NCBI GenBank assembly: GCA_949128115.1
Contig: OX421963.1
Location: 84,453,602-84,517,601, forward strand
Origin: Anaspis maculata
Taxonomy: Eukaryota; Arthropoda; Insecta; Coleoptera; Scraptiidae
DNA length: 64,000 nt
Reading direction: 5' to 3'
The notes under the pieces were generated by a model, which had not been told where the DNA came from, made no database searches, and saw only the letters and a list, made by a program, of their open reading frames with translations. Shown here piece by piece: positions 11,600 through 23,532 of the stretch (positions are counted from its first letter, which is position 1; each line of letters starts with the position of its first letter). A program made the translations under genes and the position numbers.

Positions 11600-13010
11600 G
11601 AATTCTTGGAAATGAACTCAGTCGAAAGAGGGAATAAAAATGAAAAGTGGAAGAAAATCCTCAGAAATCTTGTAGGAATCTTCAGAAGCTATCAAAAATC
11701 TTGTAGAAATATTCAGAGATCTGTAATGAATTGTAAAAGCCTTCAGAAAATCAAGAATATCGGAGACATTTTTGGAACTCTCTACTCTCTGCAATTCTCA
11801 GAAATCCCGTAGAAATTTCTAGAGACATCTATAAATCTTTGAAAATTCCATAACAATTTTTGGGAGTCCTGGGGAAATCTCAAGAAATGTCTTCAAAATC
11901 TTTCAGAAATATTTTTGAAATCCCTGAAACTCCCGTGGAGATCTGCAGAAATCAATTGAGATTTCCAAAAATACTGAGCAATTTTAGGATTCCCAAAATT
12001 AATCATTGTGAATCCATAGAGATCCAGCAGAAATCTTCACAAATCCCAAGAAATATTCAAGAAATCTTAAAAACGTCTTATACAAGTCTTTAGGAATCCC
12101 TGACTTCTTAAAAAGAAACTTAGTCGAAAGAGGGAACAAGAATGAGAAGTGGAAGAAAATCCTCAGGAATCTTGTAGGAATCTTCAGAAGCTTTCAAAAA
12201 TTTTGTATGAATATTCAGAGACCTGTAATAAATTGTGAAAGCCTTCAGAAAATCCAAGAGAGTTTTGTAGAGATTTTTGGAACTCTCTTAAACTCCCTGC
12301 AGTCATTAGAAATTCCGTAGAAATTTCTAGAGATATCTAAAAATCTTTGGAAATTCCATAGGGATATTAAAAATCTTAGAAACTCCGAGCAAATCTCCAG
12401 TCTGTCTGTAGAAATCTTGAACACAATAGAAATTACATACACATCTTCAACCTCGGAACTCTATAGACGTTTTCAGAAATCTTCAGAAATATCTAGTGAA
12501 CCCCGTAAAAATCACTGGAAATCCTTGGAAGTTCAGTAGGAATCTTTAGAAATCTTTAGAATCTTGAGAAATCTCTAAGAATTTTTGAAAAGCAATACAA
12601 ATTTCTCAGAAATATCTGGAAACTTCGTAGGAATCTTTTGAAAACCTTGAAAATCTTGTAGCAATCTGGAAATTTCCACGGGAACCTTAAAAATGTTGTG
12701 AATTCCTTCGAGAATGACGTAGACACCTCTAGAAATGCTTGAAAAGTCCTAAAGAAATCTCGTGCAATTCTTTAGGGATCCCGAGAAATCTCGAACAAAT
12801 CTTTATAAATTCCTGGAGATCCCGTAGAAATCTTGAGGAATCCATAGAGATTTCCAAAAACACTGAGCAATTTTGGGACTCCCAAACTAATTAACGGGAA
12901 CCCGTAGAGATCCAGCAGAAATCTTCAAAAATCCCTAGAAATTGATTGATTGGTTGATTGATTGATTGATTGATACATTCATTTCCATCAACATACAACA
13001 GTGTTGAAAT
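11600..13010 (+). repeat. tandem duplication unit 1, about 1.4 kb
   Basis: This unit shares landmarks in the same order with the block starting at 13010: GAACTCAGTCGAAAGAGG, AAGCCTTCAGAAAATCAAG and GGGAGTCCTGGGGAAATCTC, each offset by about 1,410 bp. The second unit carries an extra insertion (13614-14155). Confidence 0.65.
12946..13010 (-). repeat. (CAAT)n-tailed retroelement 3' end, copy 2
   Basis: This copy has the same arrangement as 11470-11550: a repeated TTGA run, then ACATACAACAGTGTTG on the plus strand. It sits at the junction between the two duplicated units, so it was probably duplicated with them. Confidence 0.55.
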
Positions 13011-14910
13011 TCTTGAAAATGAACTCAGTCGATAGAGGGAATGAAGATGAAAAGTGGAAGAAAATCCTCAGAAATCTTGTAGGAATCTTCAGAAGCTATC
13101 AAAAATCTTGTGAAAATATTCTGAGATCTGTAATGAATTGTAAAAGCCTTCAGAAAATCAAGAATATCGGAGACATTTTTGGAACTTTCTGCTCTCTGCA
13201 ATTCTCAGAAACTCCGTGGAAAATTCTAGAGACATCTATAAATCTTCGAAAATTCCATAGACATTTTTGGGAGTCCTGGGGAAATCTCAAGAAATGTCTT
13301 CAAAATCTTTCAGAAATATTTTTTAAATCCCTGGAACTCCCGTGGAGATCTGCAGAAATCAATACAGATTTCCAAAAATACTGAGCAATTTTAGGATTCC
13401 CAAAATTAATCATTGGGAATCCGTAGAGATCCAGCTGAAATCTTCACAAATCCCAAGAAATATTCAAGAAATCTTAAAAACGTCTCATACAAGTCTTTCG
13501 AAATCCCTGACTTCTTAAGAAGAAACTAAGTCGAAAGAGGGAACAAGAATGAGAAGTGGAAGAAAATTCTCAGAAAACTTGTAGGAATCTTCAGAAGCTT
13601 TAATAGTATATTATATACCAAGGTTGTGAAGGACGCTGTTATAGCTGCGGCGCTTGTTTAAATCCCGAAGCGCAGCTGAGGGATATAAGGCGCCAAAGCT
13701 ATAACAGCGTTCACAACCGTGGTTTATATACTATTTTTTTCACTACTAGCCGTGAAGTGCATCATTATTAACCTCTCCCTGGATTATGATGGCGATTTTC
13801 TAGTGGTAAAAAAAATACTATATAAACCACGGTTGAGAAAATTATTATAGCTTCAGCGCCTTATATCCCTCAGCTGCGCTTCGGGATCTAAACTGGCGCT
13901 TCAGCTATAATAATACTTTCTCAACCTTGGTATATAATACACTATTTCTCACTACTAGCAAACATTAAATCCTGATTTGTGAAGATTTTTTATAAATGTG
14001 GAATGTGACAGGACTGACAGGAGGTTAAAAATGTGACAGGAGGTTAATAATGGTGACAGGCGGTTGATGATGTAACAGTCAGCCTACTGGTTGTGAAAAA
14101 TCACTTCACGACCTCTAAACAGGTCAATAACAGCCTACTTCACAGCTAGTAGTGGGAAAAAAATCTTGTATGAATATTCAGAGACCTGTCATAAATTGTG
14201 AAAGCCTTCAGAAAATCCAAGAGTATCGTAGAGATTTTTGGAACTCTCTCAAACTCCCTGCAGTCATTAGAAATTCCGTAGAAATTTCTAGAGATATCTA
14301 AAAATCTTTGGAAATTCCATAGGGGTATTGAAAATCTTAGAAACTCCATGCAAATCTCCAGTCTGTCTGAAGAAATCTTGAACACAATAGAAATTACATA
14401 CACATCTTCAACCTCGGAACTCTATAGACGTTTTCAGAAATCTTCAGAAATACCTAGTGAACCCCGTAAAAATCTCTGGAAATCCAGTAGGAATCTTCAG
14501 AAATTCTCGCAAATCTCGTATAAAAATTCAAAAACCTCTAGAAATCAAGATTAAGCCTCAGGAATCCTTAGAGATCTTTTAGGAATGGGAATCATCATAG
14601 GAATTTTCCAGAAATTTCGTAGATATCTTTAGTTATCCTGTGAAATTCTTCACAAATCTCAATCTCTGAGAATCTTAAGGAATTCCTAGAAATGTAATAC
14701 AAATTTTCATGGTTCTTAGAGATCATGTAGAAATAATTGAAGAATCCATAGACATTTTTGAGTTCTCAACATCCTGGAAAAACTCTTACAAAATCTTGTA
14801 GAAGTTTTTAGAGATCTTTGGAAATCCCTTAGAGATTTCCAAGAACTCATGGCAAATCTTGGAAATGATTGGAAATTTTTTAGGCCGACGTTGAATAAAT
14901 GAGTATAAGA
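13011..14910 (+). repeat. tandem duplication unit 2, interrupted
   Basis: This is the second copy of the 1.4-kb unit. After the foldback insertion at 13614-14155 it resumes at the point reached near 12190 in unit 1. The CTCCAGTCTGTCTG block near 14355 matches the one near 12390. Confidence 0.65.
13614..14155. mobile_element. compound inverted-repeat insertion
   Basis: A sequence absent from unit 1 interrupts unit 2 here. Two inverted copies of a roughly 120-bp module (13616-13737 and 13818-13951) share GCAGCTGAGGGATATAAGGC and the ACCAAGGTTG/CAACC ends. CACTACTAG occurs near 13740 and 13952, with its inverse near 14148. The right part has four spaced copies of GTGACAGG(A/C)GGTT (about 14005-14068). 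No coding capacity is seen. Unit 1 provides the empty site. Confidence 0.65.
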
Positions 14911-17759
14911 AAAGTCAAGACCGATGAAGTAAGGTATCATTCTGAGTCTTGATTGTAACAATGTGAATTGGTAATACGCAGTAAATAATGGTGTAAGGTT
15001 GTACACTTATTGTTGACATCTCAACAACATATTTAACGCAAATTTGTAACAGTATCATATTGTAAAATATCGATCGACACCCACAGCCAATGAGTATTTG
15101 TATACAAATTGTTTTGAAATTCCTGTCGAAAAATATGACTGACTTGAAATAGTGAGCCAGCAAGAAAAAGAAACGAATTCCCTCTGATAACACAAATTTA
15201 ATTAACTGGAAAAAGACTCAATTCCTGAGGCTGGATGACGCGAACAAAAATTAAGAGATTTCCTCGCGTGCTAAAGCTCTCCTTCAAGCGTTCGCGATGA
15301 AGCTCGGGCGTTGCTGTTTAAAAATTACTGTCGAGATAGGCATCGTCGCTGAAATATCCTCCAGCTAATGAAGCACATGTTTCGCTCGATGCACTTAAAA
15401 CAAGAAGACTGTTGGTGCCCGACGAAAAGTTGTAAACTGGCAGCCTCCGCAACGATTAAATGCATGCAAAACAGACGTGTTAACAAACTTTAAACCCACA
15501 TTCATTATATCCTTTGCAGGTCTTCTGGTTCTGGCTCTTTGCCACCACCGTAGCCGTATGGCGGCGCGGAGAGTCCTTATCATCGTTCGTCAAATTTCAG
15601 AAGCAGTTCTTTTTTTCCGTGATAATTATTATTGTTTTCGGATTCAAGCAGTTTTCTCGCAGGGTTTAGTTTATGGCGCTCCTGGTGGCCGCGCTGCGCT
15701 GGGCCCCCAGCGGGTTAACAAATACGAACGTGAAATTTAGCAGCTCAAACAAGCGATGTATGTATGTTCAACGTCTTTGGTCTTTTCTCGTCGTGGTATG
15801 ATGAAGATGCTGGAACGGTCTGCAGGTATGGCGTGCACACACACCGCGGAGACGCACATAACTTATATTAGTTCATTCGATATACCACTTACTTTCATCA
15901 TAAACAATTTAATGTAATTACCTCACCTTCACCTCAATTTATTTTTAGTTGCTTCAGCAACATCATAGATCAGTCGTAAACTGAATTAACTTCTTTGTTT
16001 TCCAGCTTACGATAAATTTAATGCCTCATGCTTTATGAGATTGGAGTAGAGGTATATACCTCTAGTCTCTATATAACATCTCGGAGGAATTGCACTTTAC
16101 ATCAACACTTAATGCTAAAGCACAGAGTGTGCGAGCTTTCACGCGGTATGCGTTGCTCGTTTCGAAAGCGCTCGCATCGGGAGATGAATGAAAATGCTTG
16201 CGGTGTGGGCTTGTGCGGGCATAAAATCGATTAATTTGATATTTTATTGTGATTTCCTAATCGATACATAATTCGGAGATGTAGGCTTTTGCGTCGAACC
16301 TGCGGCCAGTACCTATATGCTTTAATTTATACGATGTATGGATAGTAGAACATGAAAACCACATAAATTAGAAATATATTTACATCGGGATTCGTTTATT
16401 ACCTATTAATTTTAATAAATTCTCGAACACAACGGGTTATTAAGCATTAAACTGCCATAAAAGCATTTGATAATGGTGACACTATTTTAATTTTATTGCC
16501 CAGAGCCCCGGAGCCAGGCCTTCAACATCGACAGCGACGGCCGTTTATAAGGAGCCCTCCTAGACAAGAATTTCTAAGCCAAACCTATAGTAATCGGTAT
16601 GATGCCAGCCGGCGTTTCTAGTCCATGAAGATCGTTCAAAAAATTCTTAAGAGAAGCGAAAAATCTTTTGAAGAAGTTCTATAATAGCATTCAGGTCCAC
16701 ATTTTCCCTCTGAGCACGCATTTCATTTAATTCCAAATAACAAAAAGACGATTGTTTGTGCTGACTATGATTCGCTCAGCAATTGTTCAGCTATTGCTCT
16801 TAATCTCAAGACCAAAATTTCACTTGTTGTAAAGGCCATAAGCTCATTGATTCAACCTTTACAATTATAAACAGATTCGTTATTGTAAATCTATGAAAAA
16901 AAGTATTGAGAATGAGCATGATGCCCGAAAAATACCAGTCAAAGATTTTCTGTCTGAAAAGTTGCAGTTCAAAAATTACTCGGTACTTTCCGCATCATGC
17001 TATGTACAGGCAGGTAGGTAGCTTACATGATGGCTATATGTAAACATCTCTAAAGAACCTCTCGAACTTTATTCGAAAAAATACGCACGTCGTTTATTGA
17101 TGATTGTCATGTTATTCCAATACTCACTCACATGCACACTCTCGCATAAGTGAATGCTATTATTTGTTGCTACCTAAATGGTGCTAGCGGAGGACGTCAG
17201 CACAATAACAAATTCGTCCGTTACACAAACAAAACCGTCACCGGCAACCTAATTTATTATTATACTTCAATACCGAGTCGCATCACCATCAATTTCGGTT
17301 CTACCATATACACAAACACACATACAAGTGTGTTCATGAATATTAAGTTATTGCTCCATCCATTATGACAAACTTATACACCTGTGCGTTGTAATGAAAA
17401 CGTTCCTTGGATTCTTTTCTTACAGTTCCACATCTCCAAACCATATAGCAAGTTTCTTATATACTATACTTCCACGCCTTCGCGATGATGGTCCCTATGT
17501 CGATAAATAAATAATACAATATTTTTATATTCCAATGTCACGAGTGCGACAGCGCACAATCAATATTTGCTTGTCCGGGGAGTGGAACCGTATTCAAACT
17601 TTTCGATTTTATTGGAACGACCGAATTCCAGTAGGCAGATATATGCAGCCGAAACGAGATTGGTTTTATTGTAGGTACACAAGCTTTTTTATTATTCATT
17701 TCAATTTATTCAATATGTTACAGCCGCAGAGAACCTCTCCAAGTGGGTATCATGGGGTG
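14911..17759. other. apparently non-repetitive intergenic DNA
   Basis: I see no long inverted repeat and no recognisable coding region. GC content is locally higher near 15.4-15.8 and 16.5 kb. It could contain regulatory DNA or short exons, but nothing in the sequence lets me call one. Confidence 0.35.
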
Positions 17760-17767
17760 ATTATGAT

Positions 17768-18620
17768 CAGGGCTGGGCAAAATACTTCGAAAAATGTATT
17801 TAAATACAAAATACAAAATACACGATCCAAGATAGTCGAAATACAAAATACAAAGTACTTCTTAAAATGTCTTTGAAATACAAAATACAAAATACGTATT
17901 TTGGAAAACTAAGAAATTCCAAAATACAAAATACAACCTGGAGTATTCCAAATACAAAACACAGAATACATTCTTATTGCGTATTCCAACCATTTTATTG
18001 GAAAAACCGTAAAATGCAAGTATTTCAATGGAAACACTTCATTGATTCAGTCGCAACAATAAGTAAATTATTATGAACTATGAAAAGACAAATAAAATAA
18101 ACATAAAGTGAAGAAAACTTCATACTCAAACCGGATTCCTTACTTCATTCATCAATTCTTCCAAATAACAAATGTTGATTTCCTTTGGGGACAACCAGCT
18201 TTTCGAAAATATTGTCCGACATCCGACACGGAACCTCTCGTGGCTGACAGTAGGATGCACTTACCAGTAAAACGTAAAACGTAAAAGATGCAATCGAACT
18301 CATTATCGATCCCAGATAGTGTGCAAAAGTAAGAAATGTCAATGGGGTGAATATAGTATTACCAGAACAATTTCGGCCCGAACAGAGAAAAAAGCATGGG
18401 AAACAAATGTATTTTGTATTTTGTATTTTGAAAATCAAAATACTTTTCCGAAAAATGTATTTAAAATACAAAATACAAAATACTAGCTGCCTGAACTATT
18501 CCAAAATACAAAATACAAATACTTCTCAATCAAATGTATTTAAATACAAAATACAAAATACTTAAATGTATTTCAAATACGTATTTCAAATACTTGTATT
18601 TGAAATACCGCCCAGCCCTG
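17768..18620. mobile_element. non-autonomous hAT element
   Basis: This 853-bp element starts CAGGGCTGGGC and ends GCCCAGCCCTG. It is flanked by a perfect 8-bp duplication, ATTATGAT (17760-17767 and 18621-18628). An 8-bp duplication and CAGGG-type ends are diagnostic of the hAT superfamily. Many copies of AAATACAAAATAC and the inverse GTATTTTGTATTT are concentrated at both ends, like subterminal transposase-binding arrays. The middle (about 18000-18380) is non-repetitive, with no recognisable transposase. It is non-autonomous. Confidence 0.9.
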
Positions 18621-18628
18621 ATTATGAT

Positions 18629-19270
18629 GTAGCTTCAGGTTTCCCTGTAAGTTTGTACTCAACCAAAATAAAGTTCTGAATATACAGCTACTGAATTCCT
18701 CATTCACCCAGCACCAGTTAATCATCAAACATTGTAACAATCTAAATACAAATTATTGCGGCTTTAATGCTAATTGCTCCGATGACACACGGAATGCAAC
18801 TGGCTATTCGGATGTTATGCGGCACTAAAGTCGACCATTTCGAGGCGTAAATCAGACATTAACTCAAAAATGCCAATTACGTTCTATACGGTTACCTGTT
18901 ACCTGTGTCGCAGTAATATCTAATTGTATTTTTTTAATGTGTCAGTCTAGCTGGGAGATATAATACACAAGTAGCAATAAAGTTTATGCTTTGCTATTCC
19001 GAGAAAACGGGTGGCATCAAATAAATAAAACAATACCTTGTATACCGATAGCAAGCAATAAAAATACCGATGGACACTGTTATAGAGCTTTATTGCGGGC
19101 TGTGAGCTTTGGCTGTTGAAGATTGCGGATTTTACTAGTCTACAAAACTGATTGACTTCAGAGAAATAAGTTGTAGATTATTCAATATAATAAATACTTG
19201 AACTATCAACAAGTATCATTGCAAAACTTGCTGAAGACCTCCACGTACGGTACGACTATATATCACATAC
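18629..19270. other. intergenic, nothing recognised
   Basis: This AT-rich stretch lies between the hAT element and the Tc1-like element. I see no gene or repeat in it. Confidence 0.4.
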
Positions 19271-19272
19271 TA

Positions 19273-20015
19273 TTGTAGACAAAAAAAGCTGAACGACAGA
19301 TGAATGACTTTTCAAATTGTGTAGAAGGCCCTTTAGGATTATCATTTTTGACAAGCCCATGACAAAATGCCAGTGATTTTTTTGAGTCACAAGACAACGT
19401 CAGTTGTGTCTTTGATTTCTTTGTAGCTATGAACCAGGAGTAGAAGAAGGTGAAGATAAAAATAGATCATTTCCACTGAGATTTCTACCCACTGTATCAA
19501 CACGAGCCTGCAACACGGTGACTTCGTACTGGTTGATTCCATGTAATATGCTACGAGTACATGGCAATGGCGGTCCGTTGCCTTTTGCTTGTAGGAAAAT
19601 TTAAGCGGCTCGCAGCATGTCGAACATTGACGAACGAATCGTCCTCTAGCATCTGGACATACCGTGATTTGGACATAGACCATTTGGATCAATGCTTGAT
19701 CTTCGGCTTCGGTAGTCTGCCAGAACCTGGTTGCCGTGTCAGCGTTGAATTTTTCCGCCACCTGCACATAACGTTGTAAACCGTCCCTTTCCTGTTACTG
19801 AAAAGGTCTGCTACCGTCTTCCACGCGATACCACTCTCCACAAGAGGAATAATTTGCATCCTAACAGATTCATTCGACATTCTGTCCCGTTTGACACAGA
19901 AAATGATGAAGCATTATTGGTTATGGGTGGCATATTCTTGATGACAGTAAAGCTGATTTACAGGTCAAAAATTAGAAAAGTCATTCATCTGTCGTTCAGC
20001 TTTTTTTGTCTACAA
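19273..20015 (-). mobile_element. internally deleted Tc1-like transposon
   Basis: The 40 bases at 19273-19312 are exactly the reverse complement of 19976-20015, beginning TTGTAGACAAAAAAAGC, with TA on both sides (19271-19272, 20016-20017). The element is 743 bp, against roughly 1.3-1.7 kb for complete Tc1-like elements. On the minus strand it keeps only the N-terminal part of a transposase. Perfect inverted repeats around a degenerate coding region suggest mobilisation in trans fairly recently. Confidence 0.9.
19625..19880 (-). pseudogene. Tc1-like transposase, N-terminal DNA-binding part
   Basis: From 19880 downwards the minus strand reads MSNESVRMQIIPLVESG... with helix-turn-helix spacing, then a GSGRLPK segment equivalent to the GRPR hook between the two DNA-binding subdomains. 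A frameshift near 19715 moves to a second frame with TTEAEDQALIQMV, the usual start of the second helix-turn-helix. The DDE catalytic domain is missing, so the product could not cut DNA. It lies between matching inverted repeats, in the expected orientation for the element. Confidence 0.75.
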
Positions 20016-20184
20016 TAGTACTTGCAAAATCATAGCGGAGGAGCCGTGTCGATTGAGTTCGCTAAAGCCCTTGTGAATGGACTAGCAACAGATGCGTTGC
20101 AGAAATATGCTGGAATGATAACGAAAAAGACAAGATCTTTTGAGGATTAACCAGAAGCCGCCGATAGAGTTGGGCAAACGTCAG

Positions 20185-20525
20185 TGCAAACAAAAGCAAA
20201 GCCAAGTAGAGCGAGATCAAAGTGCGATAATTTATGTCTCCACCAGAAGTGGACTTTACCAGTTTACTGTAATGCCTTTTGGGTTCTGTAATGCACTGGC
20301 TACGTTCAAGTGTTCAATGGAGCATGTCCTGCAAGGCTTCACATGAGAAACTTGCCTGGCTCACCTCGATAATGTTATAATCGGTAGTCGAACATTCGAG
20401 GAAATGTAAGCAACCTTCGAGAAGTATTCACAAAGATCCGAGGAGCCTATATAACAGGTGAGAAGTCGATTGAAGCAAACAGTTCTCGATACTTTTATCT
20501 GGTGACTTTTGGTTGGCAGAACTGA
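20185..20525 (+). pseudogene. Ty3/gypsy reverse transcriptase remnant
   Basis: The plus strand at about 20221-20345 encodes STRSGLYQFTVMPFG, the conserved block before the RT active site, followed by FCNALATF. After an in-frame stop at 20344-20346 the same frame reads HLDNVIIG where the family has YLDDVI, so the second active-site Asp is Asn. A frameshift then leads to NLREVFTKIRGAYI, the next conserved helix. The fragment is clearly reverse transcriptase and clearly inactive. It starts soon after the right end of the Tc1-like element; I cannot tell whether that element inserted into this retrotransposon. Confidence 0.8.
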
Positions 20526-21334
20526 ATTCCAATGACTTCTTTGACAGGTCGTTGAGCATTGGATCTCTTCTATATGCCGATCAGCTTTTAAATTGAGCAC
20601 TAGAACGGTAATTTTTGCACGCCAAGTTGGCAATTCTGCGATATTTGGGGATGTTCAAATTTGTAATGTTGGATCAGTTTTTCCCCAGACGACCTTAAAT
20701 TTGTACTGTCAATCGAGTACAGCGCTGTTGCAAGATTGTATGTATGCTCTGTTTTTGACTGCAGCTTCAGTGTCCCATATGTCTTTCCAGTATCTTTTCA
20801 CCTCGCAATCTGCAGTATGGAGTTCTTCAGCTCTAATCCAGGTTGGGCGTAAACGGCTCGGCACTCTGCCACTTACCTGCCATTCTGACAAGATAACAGT
20901 CATAACAGCCAAGACAACACTGGAGCGGAATATGATGCAAGGAGACGCCAGAATTGGCATTTCATGTCAAAATTTCATAACCTCACTGGACTTCGCCACA
21001 AAAATGCCCGTTTTCACGGAACTTGGTCTGTCAGCGTCCGTTACACTCTAGGGAACATGGCCAACCGCGTCTTAGTTTCTACTGAATTTAAAACGTGATC
21101 GGCATATATATATGCCGGAATTCTCAAGGCTCAGTTTTATTTCTGTCACTTTACAAACAACGTCACTTTTATTCTCAGGTGATGGGGATATCTTGAAGAG
21201 GTAGATTTCTGGACCGCCACAGATGAACTCGTCGATATAAGCATCGGGAACTGGGGACCCAACGATCGGGGCCAAATTTCTCCAGCCCGTTGGTCATATC
21301 GCCGATAAAGTCTTCAAAAGAACTATATGAAATG
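20526..21334. other. intergenic, possible retrotransposon debris
   Basis: An open frame of 152 codons (20593-21051, plus strand) matches no family I recognise. Given the upstream RT it may be decayed retroelement sequence, but no motif supports that. Confidence 0.35.
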
Positions 21335-21545
21335 GGAGGGAACAACTGAAGGGAAAGTAAGGGATATTGGAGGAGATAACAAGGGGATGAAGATGACAAA
21401 GGGAACAGTAAAAGGGACAGAAAAGTCAACAAAGTGAACGGTAAATGAGACAAAGAAGGGGAAATTGAAAGGAATCATCAGTGGAAACAAATGAATGGCA
21501 AGATTGTCCATCCGGGTGAGATAACCCAACGTGAAAGGAAGAGTG
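21335..21545 (+). repeat. purine-rich tract
   Basis: About 200 bases with strong A+G bias on the plus strand, such as AAAGGGAACAGTAAAAGGGA. Irregular GGGA/AAGG spacing suggests a decayed simple repeat. Such tracts can form triplex structures, which is inference here. Confidence 0.5.
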
Positions 21546-22942
21546 TAACTATTCATTTGTGGTATAACTCAATATAGATTGCAAGCTCTTCCACAACTGA
21601 ATTTTTTCACAAAAGTCAGTTTGATCAGCTTCTACAAAATGGAAGATTTTCAGGAGCGTGACGTCACGTCGATACGACCTATTGAGCAAAACAAGTGTTT
21701 TTATTTGTGCGTAGTACTCGTGATACGTAATTTTACTTATTTCTGCTTACATGTATGTGTTTTGTGTCTCTTCGAATCATATACGTATTGCGTTGATTCG
21801 CGTTTTCAGCTGATAATTCAAACATATTTTCTGGTGGGGTATCAATGATCACACACGCGCTAAAGAAGTCTTTGACTTGCCGCCGCGCCGTGCTCTGATT
21901 TTTACCTTGTCTGAATTTAAATTTGTTTATTTACATTTTATGTCATCATTTTGATGATAATCCCCTCATTAATTTTGTGTGAGATTTACTATCATGCACC
22001 CACTTGTATTTGTGTCTGTATCATGATTTGATTCTCATGTAAAGTGTGATTGTTCGCCGTCTTTTTTTTGACTCTAGCATATTTTTCCAGGTCATCTTTG
22101 TAGCTCGCTGATATTTTTGTCGATGAGTATTTGATGTGGGTATTTTCAGGTCCTACTAGCACCGTCTCGAGTTTTTGTGTGTTTTATTTTGCATTGCTGG
22201 TTTCATCATACCTTACTGATTTCATTAAGCATTATCCAATGATATTTCCACATTTGTCCCCTGATGTTTCTTCACTATTGTTTCACTCATAACCACCTAC
22301 TTACATTGAATACCGAAAACTATCAGTGAGTCGCTTCATTATGTCACATAATATATTTGAAAGTCTTCTTTGAGCCTAACTCAGGGGTTTGTTTGACGAA
22401 TTCTTCCACTGAGTGCCTTTTTCCGAATCCGTCACTCTTTTTTTGTGACTTTTTTTGTTGTTGTGTTTTCATTTGTTTTTGTTCATTCTGTCCATTGCGT
22501 GTCATTTTGGCAATTCTGTCAGTCCTGTGCTAGGTGTTTTGTGAAAAGAACTATAAAATAGTTATTTTGCACTTTGCTTCGAGTAAAAACGTAACGTTCT
22601 CTGCGATGAGCAGGTTCCATTGTACTCCTTCTTCTTCCTCTTTGCGTCGTTTCACTCCTGTACAGAAGCGGACGAAAGGGTTGAGACGATCACAGACTGG
22701 CGAAATGAATGTAATGTAAGGGGGAGTGAGGGCGTGATATAACACTATTTATTGTCTGGAGTCTTCTTTTATGCTGTTAAATTTGGGGTACTTTTCCTAT
22801 ACTGATACTTTTCAAGTACAAAACTGGTAGATCATACTATAGTATTCAATTATCATAGGTATAAAAAAATACTTACCATAATACAAAATATATGCAGAAA
22901 TATATATTTAATCAACCAGAAAATATTTATTTTATAGAACTA
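21546..22942. other. intergenic, nothing recognised
   Basis: T-rich sequence with short frames only. I see no feature I can support. Confidence 0.4.
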
Positions 22943-22944
22943 TA

Positions 22945-23530
22945 CAGGGTGATTCAGGGATGATAGCAAAAAATTCAACTGTGGGTAGATCTCGTCAAAA
23001 TATGACGAAAATCTATATACTATTTTGCAAAGTTCGGCCTAATGACGAAGATACATCTCTCCAAAGTTCACTTTTTTCGGATTTCAGAAATTTTAAACTC
23101 AAGAACGTTTCGACAAATTAAGCTACAATTTAGCAGAAGCTGGTTTGTCATAATTATCTATCAACCTGCCAAATTTGGAAAAAATCCAATCAGTGGCGTA
23201 GAAGTTATGAGGGAGGGGTCACCTTCAGTCGACTTTTCTTCGGATGCTTCTGAATTATTGACCCTCAGAACTCCTGAGCCACTGGTTGGATTATTCCCAA
23301 ATTTGACAGGTTGACAGATACTTATAACAAACCAGCTTCTGCTGAATTGAAGCTAAATTTGTTGAAACGTTCCTGAGTTACAAATTTTTTAAATCCGAAA
23401 AAAGTGAACTTTGGAGGGCTGTATCTTCGTCATCAGGCCGAACTTTGCAAAATGGTATATAGGTTTTCGTCATATTTTGACGAGATCTACCCACAGTTGA
23501 ATTTTTTGCTATCATCCCTGAAATACCCTG
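22945..23530. mobile_element. foldback element, CAGGG(T)...TTCAGGGATGA ends
   Basis: This 586-bp near-palindrome starts CAGGGTGATTCAGGGATGA and ends with the inverse of CAGGGTATTTCAGGGATGA, flanked by TA (22943-22944, 23531-23532). Arms are about 290 bp and include the inverted pair AGTTCACTTTTTTCGGATTT/AAATCCGAAAAAAGTGAACT. It has no coding capacity. A truncated copy lies at 61429-61712. Confidence 0.85.
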
Positions 23531-23532
23531 TA

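Larger units (their letters stand above)
6960..14910. repeat. degenerate short-period repeat domain (GAAATC-rich)
   Basis: Variants of GTAGAAATCTTCAGAAATCC recur with spacing of about 12-13 bp through most of this region, interrupted by inserted elements at 8222-9296, about 10490-11360 and 13614-14155. Longer blocks are shared at kilobase scale: a block near 7672 recurs near 9960, one near 10122 recurs near 12590, and the GAACTCAGTCGAAAGAGG block occurs near 9450, 11610, 13020 and, altered, near 12112 and 13522. The pattern suggests an old minisatellite expanded by unequal exchange. All frames across it are repeat-derived and not treated as coding. Confidence 0.7.

Noticed and set aside
12245..14554. 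Several open frames rich in Arg, Lys, Ser, Ile and Phe
   Set aside because: They are translations of the GAAATC repeat, found on both strands and in several frames.
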